Source: Symbiodinium natans (Eukaryota > Sar > Dinophyceae > Suessiales > Symbiodiniaceae). Taken from it: a stretch of DNA of 27,500 nucleotides. The position numbers and the translations under genes were made by a program. Of the stretch, positions 7,101 through 14,983 are shown in pieces; position 1 is the first letter of the stretch, and every line of letters begins with the position of its first letter. The stretch lies in assembly GCA_905221605.1 (NCBI GenBank), contig CAJNDS010001258.1:437220-464719 (forward strand), given 5' to 3'. Below the pieces are notes generated by a model. It was given only the letters and a program-made list of their open reading frames with translations. It was not told where the DNA came from and ran no database searches.

Positions 7101-9201
7101 ACTCATCAAGCAAATTCAAAACACTCCGCAGACGGATGTCGACACCACTGCCAAACTTCGAAAGGCAGTACGTCGACAGGTCAAAAAAGATAAACGCCAG
7201 CACCTCTGCAATCAACTCCTCCAGGAAAGTAAAGGCCCGCCCTCGAAACAATGGGCCACGTTAAAATTTATTCGAAAGCCCTATACGCCTCGAACCCAAG
7301 GGGTCACTCAACCCAACGGCAAAATATGCTCCAAGTCTCAAAAAGCGGAAGTTCTAGCTAAGTACCTTTCAAAAGAAGTTTGGTGCCCATCGGGCGCACC
7401 GCCTATCTCCGATCGTCAATTGTACCCCCCTGCGGACATGCCGCGCTCCCCTTTCACAGAGGCTGAATTCGAAGCAGCCCTACAAAGAATGCGACACCAT
7501 AAAGCTCCGGGACCGGATGGGATTCCAGTAGAGCTCTGGAAATTTGCCCCCAGATCCTTTAGACTTTCTCTCCTTGATCATTACAACCAGATTTTTCACG
7601 CAGCCACCGCCCCATCCAATTGGGGCCCGGCTATAGTTATCATGATTTACAAAGGTAAAAAGAAAGACCCCAAATCTCCTAGTAGCTATCGCCCGATATC
7701 CCTGGTCAACACAGTGTATAAAATTTACGCAGCGCTCCTTCATCATCGTATCAAAGAAGCCATAGACGCACGACTCTCCCCATACCAGTTCGGCTTCAGA
7801 GCCGGCAGATCGACGAGTGCTCCACTCTTTATTATCCGCCGTCTCCTTGAAATACATGAACGCCACGGCGAGTCTTTTTACGCTTTATTTCTAGATTGGG
7901 CACAAGCCTTTGACTCTGTGAGTCACCTAGCTCTACGTATTTCTCTCACCAGAATAGGAGTCCCCGACCACTACGTGTCATGCATCATGGCAATCTATTC
8001 CAATGCCTCCTTTAGGGTTCGGGACGGCCCGTATCTATCTGCATCCTACCAGTTTCGGCGCGGGATCCGCCAAGGATGCCCCCTTTCCCCCTATCTCTTT
8101 GTCATTGTTCTTTCTGTTTTGTTTGATGACCTTTACTTTGAGTACCGTTCTCTTTATCAGGTTCTTCCCTCTGTTCACTCCCATGATCTTCCGATAACAG
8201 ATTTGGAATATGCTGATGATACGCTCTTATTGGCTAGAACAGCCCAGGCGCAAAATCGCCTCCTTCACCTCCTCCAATACCTTGCAACCCTACGAGGCCT
8301 CCACCTTAACCCAGAAAAGTGCCAGCTCCTTGCTATCAACCCGCAGGGAAAAATAGTTCTTATAGACACTCCTACGAGCCCCTGCCGCTGCCCCAGTTGC
8401 TTGCCAATTAGGGGTTCCATCCCACCTCAGACTACAGAGGTTGAGCCCACAGATGTGGCCCATTATCTCGGAGCATATTTATGCGCCAACAGCTCTGCGG
8501 ATAAGGACGTCCAACACCGGTATTCGCAAGCAATACGATGTCTCAAATCCCTCGACGCCTTTTATCGACACTCCAGCATTTCACACAAACGCAAGCTATT
8601 GGTACACTCCCAGATAGTCCTTGCCATCTTATTGTTTGGCTCAGAGTCCCAAATCTACACCAGATCTCAACTACAGCGTTTTAACACCATCCACTACAAA
8701 GCCTTGCGCAAGATTTTCTCTATTAAGAGCTCCTTTTTTCATAGGGTACTTTCACCCACAGATGAACAATGCTCCAATGAGTATCTCTTAAAATTGTCGT
8801 ATGAGCACCTTCCCAAACTACAACCTCCCTCTCAACACATACAATCGACCAGAATCGCGTATCTGGGCCATCTATTACGCCACGAAGCCCAGCTCGAACA
8901 CCATTTTTGTTTCAACGCCTCCCACAATTATATACAATTTCCTCAACGACGTGTCGGAGCGCCCAGAATACATTGGGCCGAGCTCGCCATGACAGAGGCT
9001 TATACTCGACAGCAATATCTGCTTCAGAATCGCGTGCCGCCTAGGGTATATGAACATTCTCATGCTTTTTATACGCAACCCAGTCGACAAGATATTGCGG
9101 CCCTCCACTCACACTGGTTTGGAAACACTGACTTGATACGTGCACTACAACCTTTATCTCAAGACCGATCCCAGTGGAGGCAGCTAATGCACCCTCGGTA
9201 A
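4102..9201 (+). CDS. retrotransposon polyprotein: APE endonuclease - RNase H - reverse transcriptase
   Basis: 1699 residues. Residues 1-470 hold a Leu/Phe-rich stretch (about 25-48), a 10-residue-period repeat encoded by the hairpin array (about 70-145), basic runs and a Cys/His cluster (C246, C249, C251, C261) that might bind zinc or nucleic acid. The APE endonuclease starts at M473 with ATWNIET and has LCLQETK and LAGDFNARI, giving first-strand nicking at the target. RNase H follows with D793 (YTDGSC), E843 (SRELQAVIEAL), D871 (YTDSLYVYN), H916 (KGHSGDEGNHRAD) and D926, a complete catalytic set. The reverse transcriptase has KAPGPDGIPVELW (from K1134), FLDWAQAFDSV (D1265), RQGCPLSPYL (from R1323) and YADD (D1372, D1373). 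A CxCxxC segment and a thumb-like tail follow; no restriction-like endonuclease is seen. RNase H before the RT is unusual: in I, R1, Tad and ingi-type elements it follows the RT. The frame is unbroken. Confidence 0.93.
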   Translation: MVFELIFHEFRPVFTADLAARMTASSFLLSLLFLFLFALGDFLLLLPLRVSSSPPLKDKPGLLEHWPQRQSDIAVAFPPQIDIRAPAQKIDSIRPLRPKIANTLAPSAQIANTAARPRRNDIISPAGRKNDSTSAKQPKTPHINRRLCFRGVLHAVCLMSALWVPVPYRTLVFPFPKKLGGANFRVAKPCFFELEPCFRQPSVGNPFAPRRAETQHHRPTSGRRTIAISRRKRNRKQRSTNGNISCIHCNCDLYDKTFSSCPTKFRTPAVHLANGMLVHHFVWCQDHLSVWFFRRGVRHYQVYYGNKAYNLYNHIHAARAASGKPGGHASTKQILSNFFALHGLENRYNLDFSGHESRSASGVKPFHDNCRSLEARTRRHQLRNSRRRQSRRDYRRWIHSVLEGGKFTLAHPRRPLKRVANSPEQLKRAYFAQRLQPTIGSRASLFRRYVQPSLLDLPFKHLSWRPKGNRLNMATWNIETLVGLGKYQSLAEFTIRKGLDILCLQETKSTSSDEILTKGGKYLLAGSPDDPSAGVGFYVPPRNLPLVQDFIPFSGRLAALILRTQPYPTVILTVYAPSMLQDSAQDLKRKQAFWDALPEHLALLPKPATVVLAGDFNARIVKEDLSDYSEYIGPAVLPTDSPFDETTNYAYLLEFMISENYVLASSKFKRPHTKLITYKEINSSPDASPFAPTPQNFAVIDHVLINERSLHQLTAVSSQITWQLPWFHRHFPVTFTVTFDKFARPKPKTTPKTTTPHTPQDRAYYVSLFKQVHARPPTPRTTPDVGALQLYTDGSCPDQLHVGPGNPAGWAFTFRKNFVWFDSYGPVGQNLSFIPIGSNNSRELQAVIEALDYICRHHKKFTNMSIDLYTDSLYVYNLCHDLIIPQAHPELTVQLRSYMTRALQHVDLAILKVKGHSGDEGNHRADRLAFQGVTSAANLGRHSFPERPLLPILRQHFTLATGIEQQAADLSAQVLEASRQLQPEGPELFHKAYLSSQSKTLIKQIQNTPQTDVDTTAKLRKAVRRQVKKDKRQHLCNQLLQESKGPPSKQWATLKFIRKPYTPRTQGVTQPNGKICSKSQKAEVLAKYLSKEVWCPSGAPPISDRQLYPPADMPRSPFTEAEFEAALQRMRHHKAPGPDGIPVELWKFAPRSFRLSLLDHYNQIFHAATAPSNWGPAIVIMIYKGKKKDPKSPSSYRPISLVNTVYKIYAALLHHRIKEAIDARLSPYQFGFRAGRSTSAPLFIIRRLLEIHERHGESFYALFLDWAQAFDSVSHLALRISLTRIGVPDHYVSCIMAIYSNASFRVRDGPYLSASYQFRRGIRQGCPLSPYLFVIVLSVLFDDLYFEYRSLYQVLPSVHSHDLPITDLEYADDTLLLARTAQAQNRLLHLLQYLATLRGLHLNPEKCQLLAINPQGKIVLIDTPTSPCRCPSCLPIRGSIPPQTTEVEPTDVAHYLGAYLCANSSADKDVQHRYSQAIRCLKSLDAFYRHSSISHKRKLLVHSQIVLAILLFGSESQIYTRSQLQRFNTIHYKALRKIFSIKSSFFHRVLSPTDEQCSNEYLLKLSYEHLPKLQPPSQHIQSTRIAYLGHLLRHEAQLEHHFCFNASHNYIQFPQRRVGAPRIHWAELAMTEAYTRQQYLLQNRVPPRVYEHSHAFYTQPSRQDIAALHSHWFGNTDLIRALQPLSQDRSQWRQLMHPR
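4162..4271 (+). other. long polypyrimidine tract in the polyprotein start
   Basis: About 110 nt, strongly C/T-rich and ending in nine C and CTTAAG, encode the Leu/Phe-rich segment (about residues 25-50). It resembles a polypyrimidine tract before an AG, or a pyrimidine-rich leader. The protein could also simply have a hydrophobic N-terminal segment. Confidence 0.5.
4311..4563 (+). repeat. 30-bp-period array of eight different hairpins plus a 14-bp palindrome
   Basis: A linker close to GATTGACATT recurs at 4311, 4341, 4368, 4398, 4428, 4458, 4488 and (weak) 4518, so spacing is 30, 27, then 30 throughout. After each linker comes a different short inverted repeat: GTGGC/GCCAC (4324-4339), GGGCC/GGCCC (4352-4363), GGCC/GGCC (4382-4394), CGCGC/GCGCG (4413-4425), GCGG/CCGC (4441-4453), GCCC/GGGC (4472-4483), GGCT/AGCC (4503-4514) and TAACC/GGTTA (4530-4542). 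A perfect palindrome GTGGAGTACTCCAC follows at 4550-4563, and a GCTC/GAGC hairpin precedes at 4284-4294. Linker sequence is conserved while stem sequence varies and pairing is kept. All spacings are multiples of three, so the polyprotein frame stays open. Confidence 0.85.
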
Positions 9202-9225
9202 AATTTTTGGAAGGGAGCCCGCTTG

Positions 9226-9254
9226 CTAGACAGGGCTGCTGACAGGCGGTCTAG
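9226..9254 (+). other. stem-loop in the retrotransposon 3' UTR
   Basis: CTAGAC (9226-9231) pairs with GTCTAG (9249-9254) around a 17-nt loop, between the polyprotein stop and the (GA)n tail. In other LINEs a 3' stem-loop is the RT recognition site; that role here is inference. Confidence 0.45.
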
Positions 9255-9277
9255 ACTTGGACTCGCTTTTCGCCGTC

Positions 9278-9292
9278 GAGAGAGAGAGAGAG
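9278..9292 (+). repeat. (GA)n tail of the retrotransposon
   Basis: Fifteen bases of GA dinucleotides end the element and pass directly into GGTTTATGG. A microsatellite tail in place of poly(A) is known from several LINE groups. Confidence 0.75.
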
Positions 9293-9740
9293 GGTTTATG
9301 GTGTAGAGGGTTTAAGCGTTCAGGGTTTAACGGGCTTATGTTTGGAAGGAGTCATAGGGCTTAAGGTGTGTAGGGTTCATAGTTTGATGGGGTTCTGGGT
9401 TCCGGTTCCCCCTTACAAGCCCATTGAACAGGTAAGGGCGCCCTCCTTGTTGCGAGGTTCCTGAAAAGCTAGTACAAGCCCTGGCTCCTTTGAAAGTAGC
9501 CCTAAACCCTAAACCCTGAACCCTAAACCCTAAACTCTAAACCCCAAACCCTAAACCCTTAAAGATCAAGAAAGTTCCTTGCACCGTAAGGAGTTGAGAG
9601 GGTACAGGGCCCCGGATCAGATTCTTGGCAGCCCGGTGGTACCCTTTCTTGGGGTTCTAGGTGCGCTTTTGTAAAAGTAACCAAGCCGCAATTTAGGGTT
9701 TAGGGTTTAGGGTTTAGGGTTTAGGGTTAGGGTACCCTTA
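9293..9740. repeat. degenerate telomere-like DNA of both polarities with a foldback
   Basis: Eroded TTTAGGG words follow the element. CCCTAAA units lie at about 9500-9558 and five TTTAGGG units at about 9693-9730. Between them CAAGAAAG (9567-9574) and CTTTCTTG (9644-9651) form the ends of a possible 85-bp foldback. Confidence 0.6.
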
Positions 9741-10040
9741 TCCCTATCAGATGTTAGGAAGGTTCCTCAATTTGTTTACTTGGTGATTCGCAAATTTTTG
9801 GTACCCCATACATTTGTACAACTGTTAATATATAAATGCATAAATGCAAACAAAAGACATGTCTTCATGTCCCCCCCCCTGTCCCCCCAAAGGACCAACA
9901 ACAAAAAAGACCTCCCATACGGCTGGTCGTGGGGTATCCGGTTCTCTGGGACCCCTGACCAGGACACGCCTGTGACGTTCGGCAAGGTGGGCGTGGCCCA
10001 ATTCACACCCGGCAATACCAGGGTCGGAATCATTGTTTCA
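9741..10040 (+). other. unique island with an exon-like open segment
   Basis: AT-richer to about 9880, then GC-richer. From about 9911 a frame reads PYGWSWGIRFSGTPDQDTP and goes on through FGKVGVAQFTPGNTRVGIIV before reaching repeats. It looks protein-like, but I do not recognise it and no clean splice borders are visible. Confidence 0.3.
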
Positions 10041-10563
10041 GGGCTTAGGGTTCAGGGTTTTGGGTTTCAGTTTTGGGTTTTAGGGTTTAGGGTGCAGGGC
10101 TTTATCAATAGTATTCTCCCTTATGGTCGTCCCTATAAAACCAGACTTTAATGAACCCCCGAAACCCTGTTCTAATTGTTTAGGGCCTAATTCGGTTTTA
10201 AGAATTCGGGACTGCGTAAGTAACCTTCAACCTTTAGGTTATACATATATATATATATATATGTATTTACTGGCTTCTGGGTTTAGGAAGCCCTGAAGCT
10301 TTGAAGCGTAGAGGTGGGTAACTTCAACCCTAAACCCCTACAATGCCTAGCCCCTAAAGCCCCTAAAACCCATCAAACCTTTTGAGCCCCTAGAACCCCT
10401 AGACTCCTAGGACCCCTAACACCCCCTCAAACCCCAAAAGCCCTAAACCTCGCCTCTGAAGCCCTTAGCCTTAGGTCCCTAAACATAGCTCACCCCGCAA
10501 ATCCGTTGCCCCCCTCACTTCAGTCATCCCCCCTCCATCCATGCGTCCCGAAATCACCGCGCA
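10041..10563. other. degenerate repeats, AT palindrome, C-rich stretch
   Basis: TTTAGGG-like words occupy 10041-10095. ACAT(AT)nATGT at 10243-10264 is a perfect 22-bp AT palindrome. C-rich, eroded CCCTAAA-like DNA fills 10318-10560. No gene is seen. Confidence 0.55.
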
Positions 10564-10955
10564 GACCCTAAACCCTAAACCCTAAACCCTAAACCCTAAA
10601 CCCTAAACCCTAAACCCTAAATCCTGAGTCCTCCTCGACCCGCAACTGCGGTCTGAAACCCACCCAGCCCCAACCCTAAACCCTAAACCCTAAACCCTAA
10701 ACCCTAAACCCTAAACCCTAAACCCTAAACCCTAAACCCTAAACCCTAAACCCTAAACCCTAAACCCTAAACCCTAAACCCTAAACCCTAAACCCTAAAC
10801 CCTAAACCCTAAAATCTAAACCCTAAACCCTAAACCCTAAACCCTAAACCCTAAACCCTAAACCCTAAACCCTAAACCCTAAACCCTAAACCCTAAACCC
10901 TAAACCCTAAACCCTAAACCCTAAACCCTGAACCCTGAACCCTGAACCCCTAACC
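10564..10955. repeat. major (CCCTAAA)n array
   Basis: Near-perfect heptamers, interrupted only by a unique insert at about 10622-10672 and single variants. It is one of the longest heptamer tracts in the window. Confidence 0.97.
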
Positions 10956-11036
10956 CCCTAAACCCTAAAGCCTAAACCCTGCACCCTCGAAATGCCCATA
11001 CAAGCCCTTGCAAAGCCCTCAGAGCCCTCAACCCCT

Positions 11037-11167
11037 AAGTCGCCAGGTCCCTTCTCAGAAGCCTAAACCCTCAACCCTCAACCCTAAACCCTAAACCCTA
11101 AGCCCTAAACCCTAAGCCCTAAACCCTAAACCCTGAACCCGAAGTCTGCCAGGTCCTTTCTCAGAAT
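11037..11167 (+). repeat. duplicated exon head inside CCCTAAA repeats
   Basis: GCCAGGTCCCTTCTCAGAA (from 11042) recurs, slightly diverged, from 11148, with CCCTAAA units between. The second copy runs on into the candidate exon 11153-11229. Each copy carries the acceptor-like CCAG|G. Confidence 0.7.
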
Positions 11168-11229
11168 CAAAACCTCCACTCGCCCTCTTCCTTCTTGATG
11201 CCTTGCTCACCGGCAGGCGCCTTATAAAG
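11153..11229 (+). CDS. candidate exon
   Basis: It has a CCAG|G acceptor after CCCTAAA repeats and a possible donor AAGG|GCTTTT about 15 nt before TTAGGG-type repeats. The frame that starts after two bases reads SESKPPLALFLLDALLTGRR, a hydrophobic helix followed by basic residues. Another frame is open for part of the length. No homology is recognised; the support is architecture plus coding appearance. Confidence 0.35.
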
Positions 11230-11283
11230 GGCTTTTGGGAATTGGGGTTAGGGTGAAGGGGTTTGGAAGCGGCTTCCGGAAGT

Positions 11284-11367
11284 TAGGGTTTAGGGTTTAG
11301 GGTTTAGGGTTTAGGGTTTAGGGTTTAGGGTTTAGGGTTTAGGGTTTAGGGTTTAGGGTTTAGGGTT
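11284..11367. repeat. (TTTAGGG)12 array
   Basis: Twelve perfect G-strand heptamers. Confidence 0.97.
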
Positions 11368-11610
11368 GCCGTGCCTCGACCCCTGCTTGAGAAAGACCTA
11401 GCAGAGCTACTTGCAGGTTCATGGGTACTTCTAAACCCCCCCCCAATTAAAATGGTGTAGGGTTGAGGGTTTAGGGTTTTAGGGGAATTTTGGTTTTGGA
11501 GTACTATACTTGAATACTTTTTTTGGTTCTGGGTTCCTCTAAAGGCTACTTATACCTAAACCATGTACACTTTGTACCAGGGTCTACTCCAAAGTAGGGA
11601 TACAGTTTTC
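11368..11610. other. unique spacer
   Basis: It begins with GCTTGAGAAAGACCTAGCAG (from 11382), a diverged reverse-complement copy of the exon head at 11147-11167. The rest is AT-richer unique DNA without a gene. Confidence 0.5.
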
Positions 11611-11709
11611 GGTGGCTGTCAAGATTCTAATCCCTGATGGGGTACCCTACATATTAGGTGCCGTATTATACTAGGAAGTCAAAAAGGGACCATAATTTTG
11701 ACAACCACC
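11611..11709. repeat. 99-bp foldback (MITE-like)
   Basis: GGTGGCTGTCAAGATT at the left end pairs with AATTTTGACAACCACC at the right end, two mismatches in 16. The interior has GGGGTACCC and AAAGGGACCATAATTTT. The latter is shared, in reverse complement, with the foldback at 26030-26109. Confidence 0.7.
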
Positions 11710-11889
11710 CTCATGATTGGGGCTTATACGTGCCCTGAACCTCAAGGCTCCCAGGAGAATCGCTGGGGGTCCCCTCGTTGGGGGGGGTTTTAGCCTCAAC
11801 GTTCGGGGTTTGAACCCCAAACAAAACCCTAAAGCCCTAAACCCTACCCTGAACCCTGAACCCTGAAAACCCTAAAACCCTAAACCCTG

Positions 11890-11890
<1 letters not shown>
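11710..11890. other. unique spacer ending in degenerate CCCTAAA/CCCTGAA
   Basis: Unique DNA with a G run near 11780, then eroded C-strand repeats from about 11823. No gene. Confidence 0.5.
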
Positions 11891-11920
<30 letters not shown>

Positions 11921-11923
11921 AAA
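11891..11923. repeat. C20 run followed by A13
   Basis: Twenty C followed by thirteen A. A-rich sequence continues to about 11972. Confidence 0.95.
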
Positions 11924-12061
11924 TACAAAAAAAACACAGGGGGAAAAACAAAAACAAAACAAAAAAAACAAAGATCCGCGAGAGTCAAAGCTCCCACGGC
12001 CAGCCCAACGCCCCTCCGGCGGCGATGGAACGGGCAGCGCAGGCTGCTGGAGCACGAGCTT
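11924..12061. other. A-rich tract and GC-rich island
   Basis: The 11975-12060 island is open on both strands (+ strand: PNAPPAAMERAAQAAGAR). It is too short and featureless to call. Confidence 0.3.
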
Positions 12062-12465
12062 TAAGGGTTTAGGGGTTTAGGGGTTTCGGGGTTTAGGGTT
12101 TAGGGGTTTAGGGGTTTAGGGGTTTAGGGGTTTAGGGGTTTAGGGGTTTAGGGGTTTAGGGGTTTAGGGGTTTAGGGGTTTAGGGGTTTAGGGGTTTAGG
12201 GGTTTAGGGGTTTAGGGGTTTAGGGGTTTAGGGGTTTAGGGGTTAGGGGTTTAGGGGTTTAGGGGTTTAGGGGTTTAGGGGTTTAGGGGTTTAGGGGTTT
12301 AGGGGTTTAGGGGTTTAGGGGTTTAGGGGTTTAGGGGTTTAGGGGTTTAGGGGTTTAGGGGTTTAGGGGTTTAGGGGTTTAGGGGTTTAGGGGTTTAGGG
12401 GTTTAGGGGTTTAGGGGTTTAGGGGTTTAGGGGTTTAGGGGTTTAGGGGTTTAGGGGTTTAGGCT
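12062..12465. repeat. TTTAGGGG octamer array
   Basis: About fifty tandem 8-bp TTTAGGGG units, almost perfect. It is the G-strand counterpart of the CCCCTAAA array at 1776-2150 and strongly G-quadruplex prone. Confidence 0.97.
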
Positions 12466-12705
12466 TCAGGGTTTAGGGTTTCGGGTTTAGGGTTTAGGAT
12501 TTAGGATTTAGGGTTTAGGGCATTAGGGTTTAGGGGTTTAGGGTTTAGAGGTTTAGGGTTTAGGCCTTGAGGGGGTTTAGGGTTTTGGGGTTTCGGATGT
12601 AGGGCTTGAGGGGGTTTAGGGTTTTGGGGTTTGGAGGTTTAGGGGTTTAGGGTTTAGGGCTTTAGGGTTTTGGAGGTTTGGGATGTTGGGGTTTACGGTC
12701 TTCGG
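12466..12705. repeat. degenerate TTTAGGG repeats
   Basis: G-strand heptamers with many variants (TTTTGGGG, GCTTGAGGGGG). Confidence 0.85.
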
Positions 12706-12829
12706 GCAGGGAACCCTAAAGCCACCGAGAACTGGTAGCCAAACCTTCCACGCCGTTTTGCTCGGCTACTTGGGAATCTAGTTTCGAGACCCGATCGCCC
12801 GACAGCCCTTGCATGCTGAGTGTCCCGAA
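12706..12829. other. unique island
   Basis: Flanked by TTTAGGG on the left and CCCTAAA on the right, opposite to the exon pattern. One frame reads LVAKPSTPFCSATWESSFET, but no gene is called. Confidence 0.3.
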
Positions 12830-12928
12830 ACCCTAAACCCTGAACCCTGAACCCTAAACCCTAAACCCTAAACCCTAAACCCTAAACCCTAAACCCTAAA
12901 CCCTAAACCCTAAACCCTAAACCCTAAA
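12830..12928. repeat. (CCCTAAA)n array
   Basis: About fourteen heptamers, two early ones being CCCTGAA. Confidence 0.95.
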
Positions 12929-13190
12929 CTCAACCCTGCTATTTGAGGAGCCCTCGCCGAGCTTGGCTGTTCGCTAGTGTGATGGTGCAGTGTTTTGGCG
13001 TGTTTTTGGGGGGTCCTTTGCTCCTACAAAACTAGAAGAAGTCCGTATACATGTACGTAGTCATATTGACGTTGAATTTTCCCAGGGGCTCTCTGAACCA
13101 CTTTGTTTGCGTAGGGCCTGTTTAAACCTCATGAGTAGTTTTATCACCTTCATTTATATAGAGAGCCCGGCTATTTGTTGTACTTAATCA
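12929..13190. other. unique AT-richer island
   Basis: CCCTAAA arrays lie on both sides. A 65-codon open frame from 12990 to 13187 has no recognisable motif and could be chance. Treated as unannotated. Confidence 0.35.
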
Positions 13191-13192
13191 GC

Positions 13193-13408
13193 CCTAAACC
13201 CTAAACCCTAAACTCTAAACCCTAAACCCTAAACCCTAAACCCTAAACCCTAAACCCTAAACCCTAAACCCTAAACCCTAAACCCTAAACCCTAAACCCT
13301 AAACCCTAAACTCTATACCCTGTACCCTATACCCTATACACTATACCCTATACCCTAAACCCTAAACCCTGAATCCTAAAGCCTAAAGCCTAAAGCCTAA
13401 ACCCTAAA
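13193..13408. repeat. (CCCTAAA)n array with CCCTATA sub-block
   Basis: Heptamers throughout. CCCTATA variants cluster at about 13314-13353 and GCCTAAA units at about 13378-13400. Confidence 0.95.
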
Positions 13409-13501
13409 CCCCTTCCCGGAGGCCTCGCACCCCGATTTCGGGACTCGATGGCCAGCGGCCGTTTCCGAGGCTCGACTGTTACCGAAGAAGGCTGGGCCGT
13501 C
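13409..13501. other. GC-rich island
   Basis: One frame is open (EASHPDFGTRWPAAVSEARL), with CCCTAAA arrays on both sides. No splice borders are convincing. Confidence 0.25.
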
Positions 13502-13590
13502 AACCCTAAACCCTAAACCCTAAACCCTAAACCCTAAACCCTAAACCCTAAACCCTAAACCCTAAACCCTAAACCCTAAACCCTAAGCCC
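13502..13590. repeat. (CCCTAAA)n array
   Basis: About twelve near-perfect heptamers leading up to a candidate acceptor. Confidence 0.96.
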
Positions 13591-13596
13591 CACAAG

Positions 13597-13688
13597 GCTG
13601 GGCAAGGTCTTGGAGAGAGAAGTCGATCAGGAAGATCCTAAAGAGAGCCCTAACGGTTTCACCACGCTTTGCGCAACCAAGCAAGAAA
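13597..13688 (+). CDS. candidate exon, acidic/polar segment
   Basis: It follows CCCTAAA repeats with acceptor CACAAG|G and ends at GAAA|GCAAGTAAGT. GCAAGT is an ideal GC-type donor; GTAAGT four bases later is an alternative. A TTTAGGG-type unit begins about 16 nt on. After one base the frame reads LGKVLEREVDQEDPKESP and continues to TTLCATKQE, 30 codons without a stop. No homology is recognised. Confidence 0.4.
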
Positions 13689-13703
13689 GCAAGTAAGTAG
13701 GAG

Positions 13704-14060
13704 GGTTTAGGGCAGCGCAGCGGCTCGGGTCAGGGTTTAGGGTTTAGGGTTTAGGGTTTAGGGTTTAGGGTTTAGGGTTTAGGGTTTAGGGTTTAGGGTT
13801 TAGGGTTTAGGGTTTAGGGTCTAGGGTTTAGGGTTTAGGGTTTAGGGTCGAGGGTTTAGGGTCTAGGGTTTAGGGCTTAGGGTTTAGGATTACTTTGCGT
13901 GGGCCGCTGCCTCGGCATCTTTGACCCGAAGCACGAAGCCCTACTTGAAACCCCTATGAGCCCCACGGTTTAGGGTTTAGGGTTTAGGGTCTAGGGTTTA
14001 GGGTCTAGGGTTTAGGGTTTAGGGTTTAGGATTAGGGTGTAGCATTTAGGGTTTAAGGGA
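13704..14060. repeat. TTTAGGG arrays around a unique insert
   Basis: One unit at 13704, then about twenty units from 13736 to 13890 with TCTAGGG variants, and further units at 13968-14040. The insert 13895-13965 contains GRCLGIFDPKHEALLE in one frame but has TTTAGGG on both sides. Confidence 0.8.
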
Positions 14061-14189
14061 AAGGGGGGGCGTTGGGGGGTAAGGGTCGACTGGGTTAAAG
14101 GGCGCCCCCCTGACGAAGAAACGGTACCCCTTCAGAACATTCAAGTGCGCTGTTGTGGAATAGTGGTTTCAAGGGGCCACATTCTTCTG

Positions 14190-14285
14190 GTAGGGAATGA
14201 GGGAATGAGGTACCCTAAATCCCCCTATAAATACCCTTGAAGGGATTATATAGGGTAGGTACCTCAATTCCCCCCCATTCCCTAC
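14190..14285. repeat. 96-bp foldback (MITE-like)
   Basis: GTAGGGAATGAGGGAATGAG at the left is matched by an imperfect reverse complement ending CCCATTCCCTAC at the right. GGTACC occurs near the inner end of each arm. Its interior GGGATTATATAGGG resembles GGGATTATAGGGGG in the foldback at 24399-24491. Confidence 0.7.
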
Positions 14286-14983
14286 TAGGAACCAGGGGTA
14301 GATGTAGCTCGGGGGCACCTGCGCCTTAAGGGAACAAGTTATGGATATCATCGCCGACGGCATCAGGCTGACTTTGAGACACTTCGGGGGGGCATGCACT
14401 CGTCCGGCCTTTCATTACATGCCTGTCCAGTCACAAGAGCCCTAAACACCCCCCCCCCCCCCCCCCCAAAAGCCCAAGAGCGCAAGACCCTAGACCTTAA
14501 ACCCGTAGCCCCGAAACCACAAAATCGTCAACCCTAGCGACTAAACCCTCAAACCAAACCCTGACTCCTCAAAACCCTCAGAACTCTCAAAGCCTTCCCA
14601 AACATACACTCAAAACCCTCAATGCCCTGAAGCGAAACCCCCCCCAACCTTCAACGCAGAGGGCTGAGTATGCAGGGGCTGCAGAATGATCTGTTGGGGT
14701 TGAAGGTGTGCCGTCAGCTGCAGCCGTTCAGAGGCCCTACGCCCTAAACCACAACACACGAAACCTTAAACCCCATACCCTAAACCCTGAACCCTAGCCC
14801 TAAACCCTAAACCCTAAACTCCCGAAACCCTAAGCCCTCCGACTTAATCTTGGACTCCTATAGGTTGTCTATACCCCCAAAAACTTGGGTGGGGGCGTAG
14901 GAGGTGCCACCCCTACACTTTAAACCCGAAGACGTTATGAGCTCCCATCCCTGAGACCTCGAGCCCCTCAACCCGGAGCCCTA
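14286..14983. other. unique and eroded C-rich spacer with a C19 run
   Basis: Unique DNA runs to about 14440, C19 at 14449-14467, then diverged CCCTAAA words. The island 14640-14745 has a short frame (MQGLQNDLLGLKVCRQLQPF), but C-strand repeats follow rather than TTTAGGG, so I do not call an exon. Confidence 0.45.

Larger units (their letters stand above)
3073..9292 (+). mobile_element. APE-type non-LTR retrotransposon (LINE) within TTTAGGG repeats
   Basis: The element has two ORFs in the same frame, a short 3' UTR with a small stem-loop, and a (GA)n tail instead of poly(A). It has no LTRs. Apurinic-type endonuclease, RNase H and reverse transcriptase domains are present with intact catalytic motifs, so it may be young or active. 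The 3' edge is well defined by the (GA)n tract followed at once by GGTTTATGG. The 5' edge is uncertain: an in-frame stop at 3061-3063 precedes ATG 3073, and the DNA just upstream is degraded TTTAGGG. A 5' truncation cannot be excluded. No clear target-site duplication is readable because both flanks are repeats. It lies in a probable intron, sense to the host exons. Confidence 0.9.

Noticed and set aside
12990-13187. 65-residue ORF as a small gene
   Set aside because: No motif, no supporting context, and CCCTAAA arrays on both sides. The length is within chance for AT-richer unique DNA.
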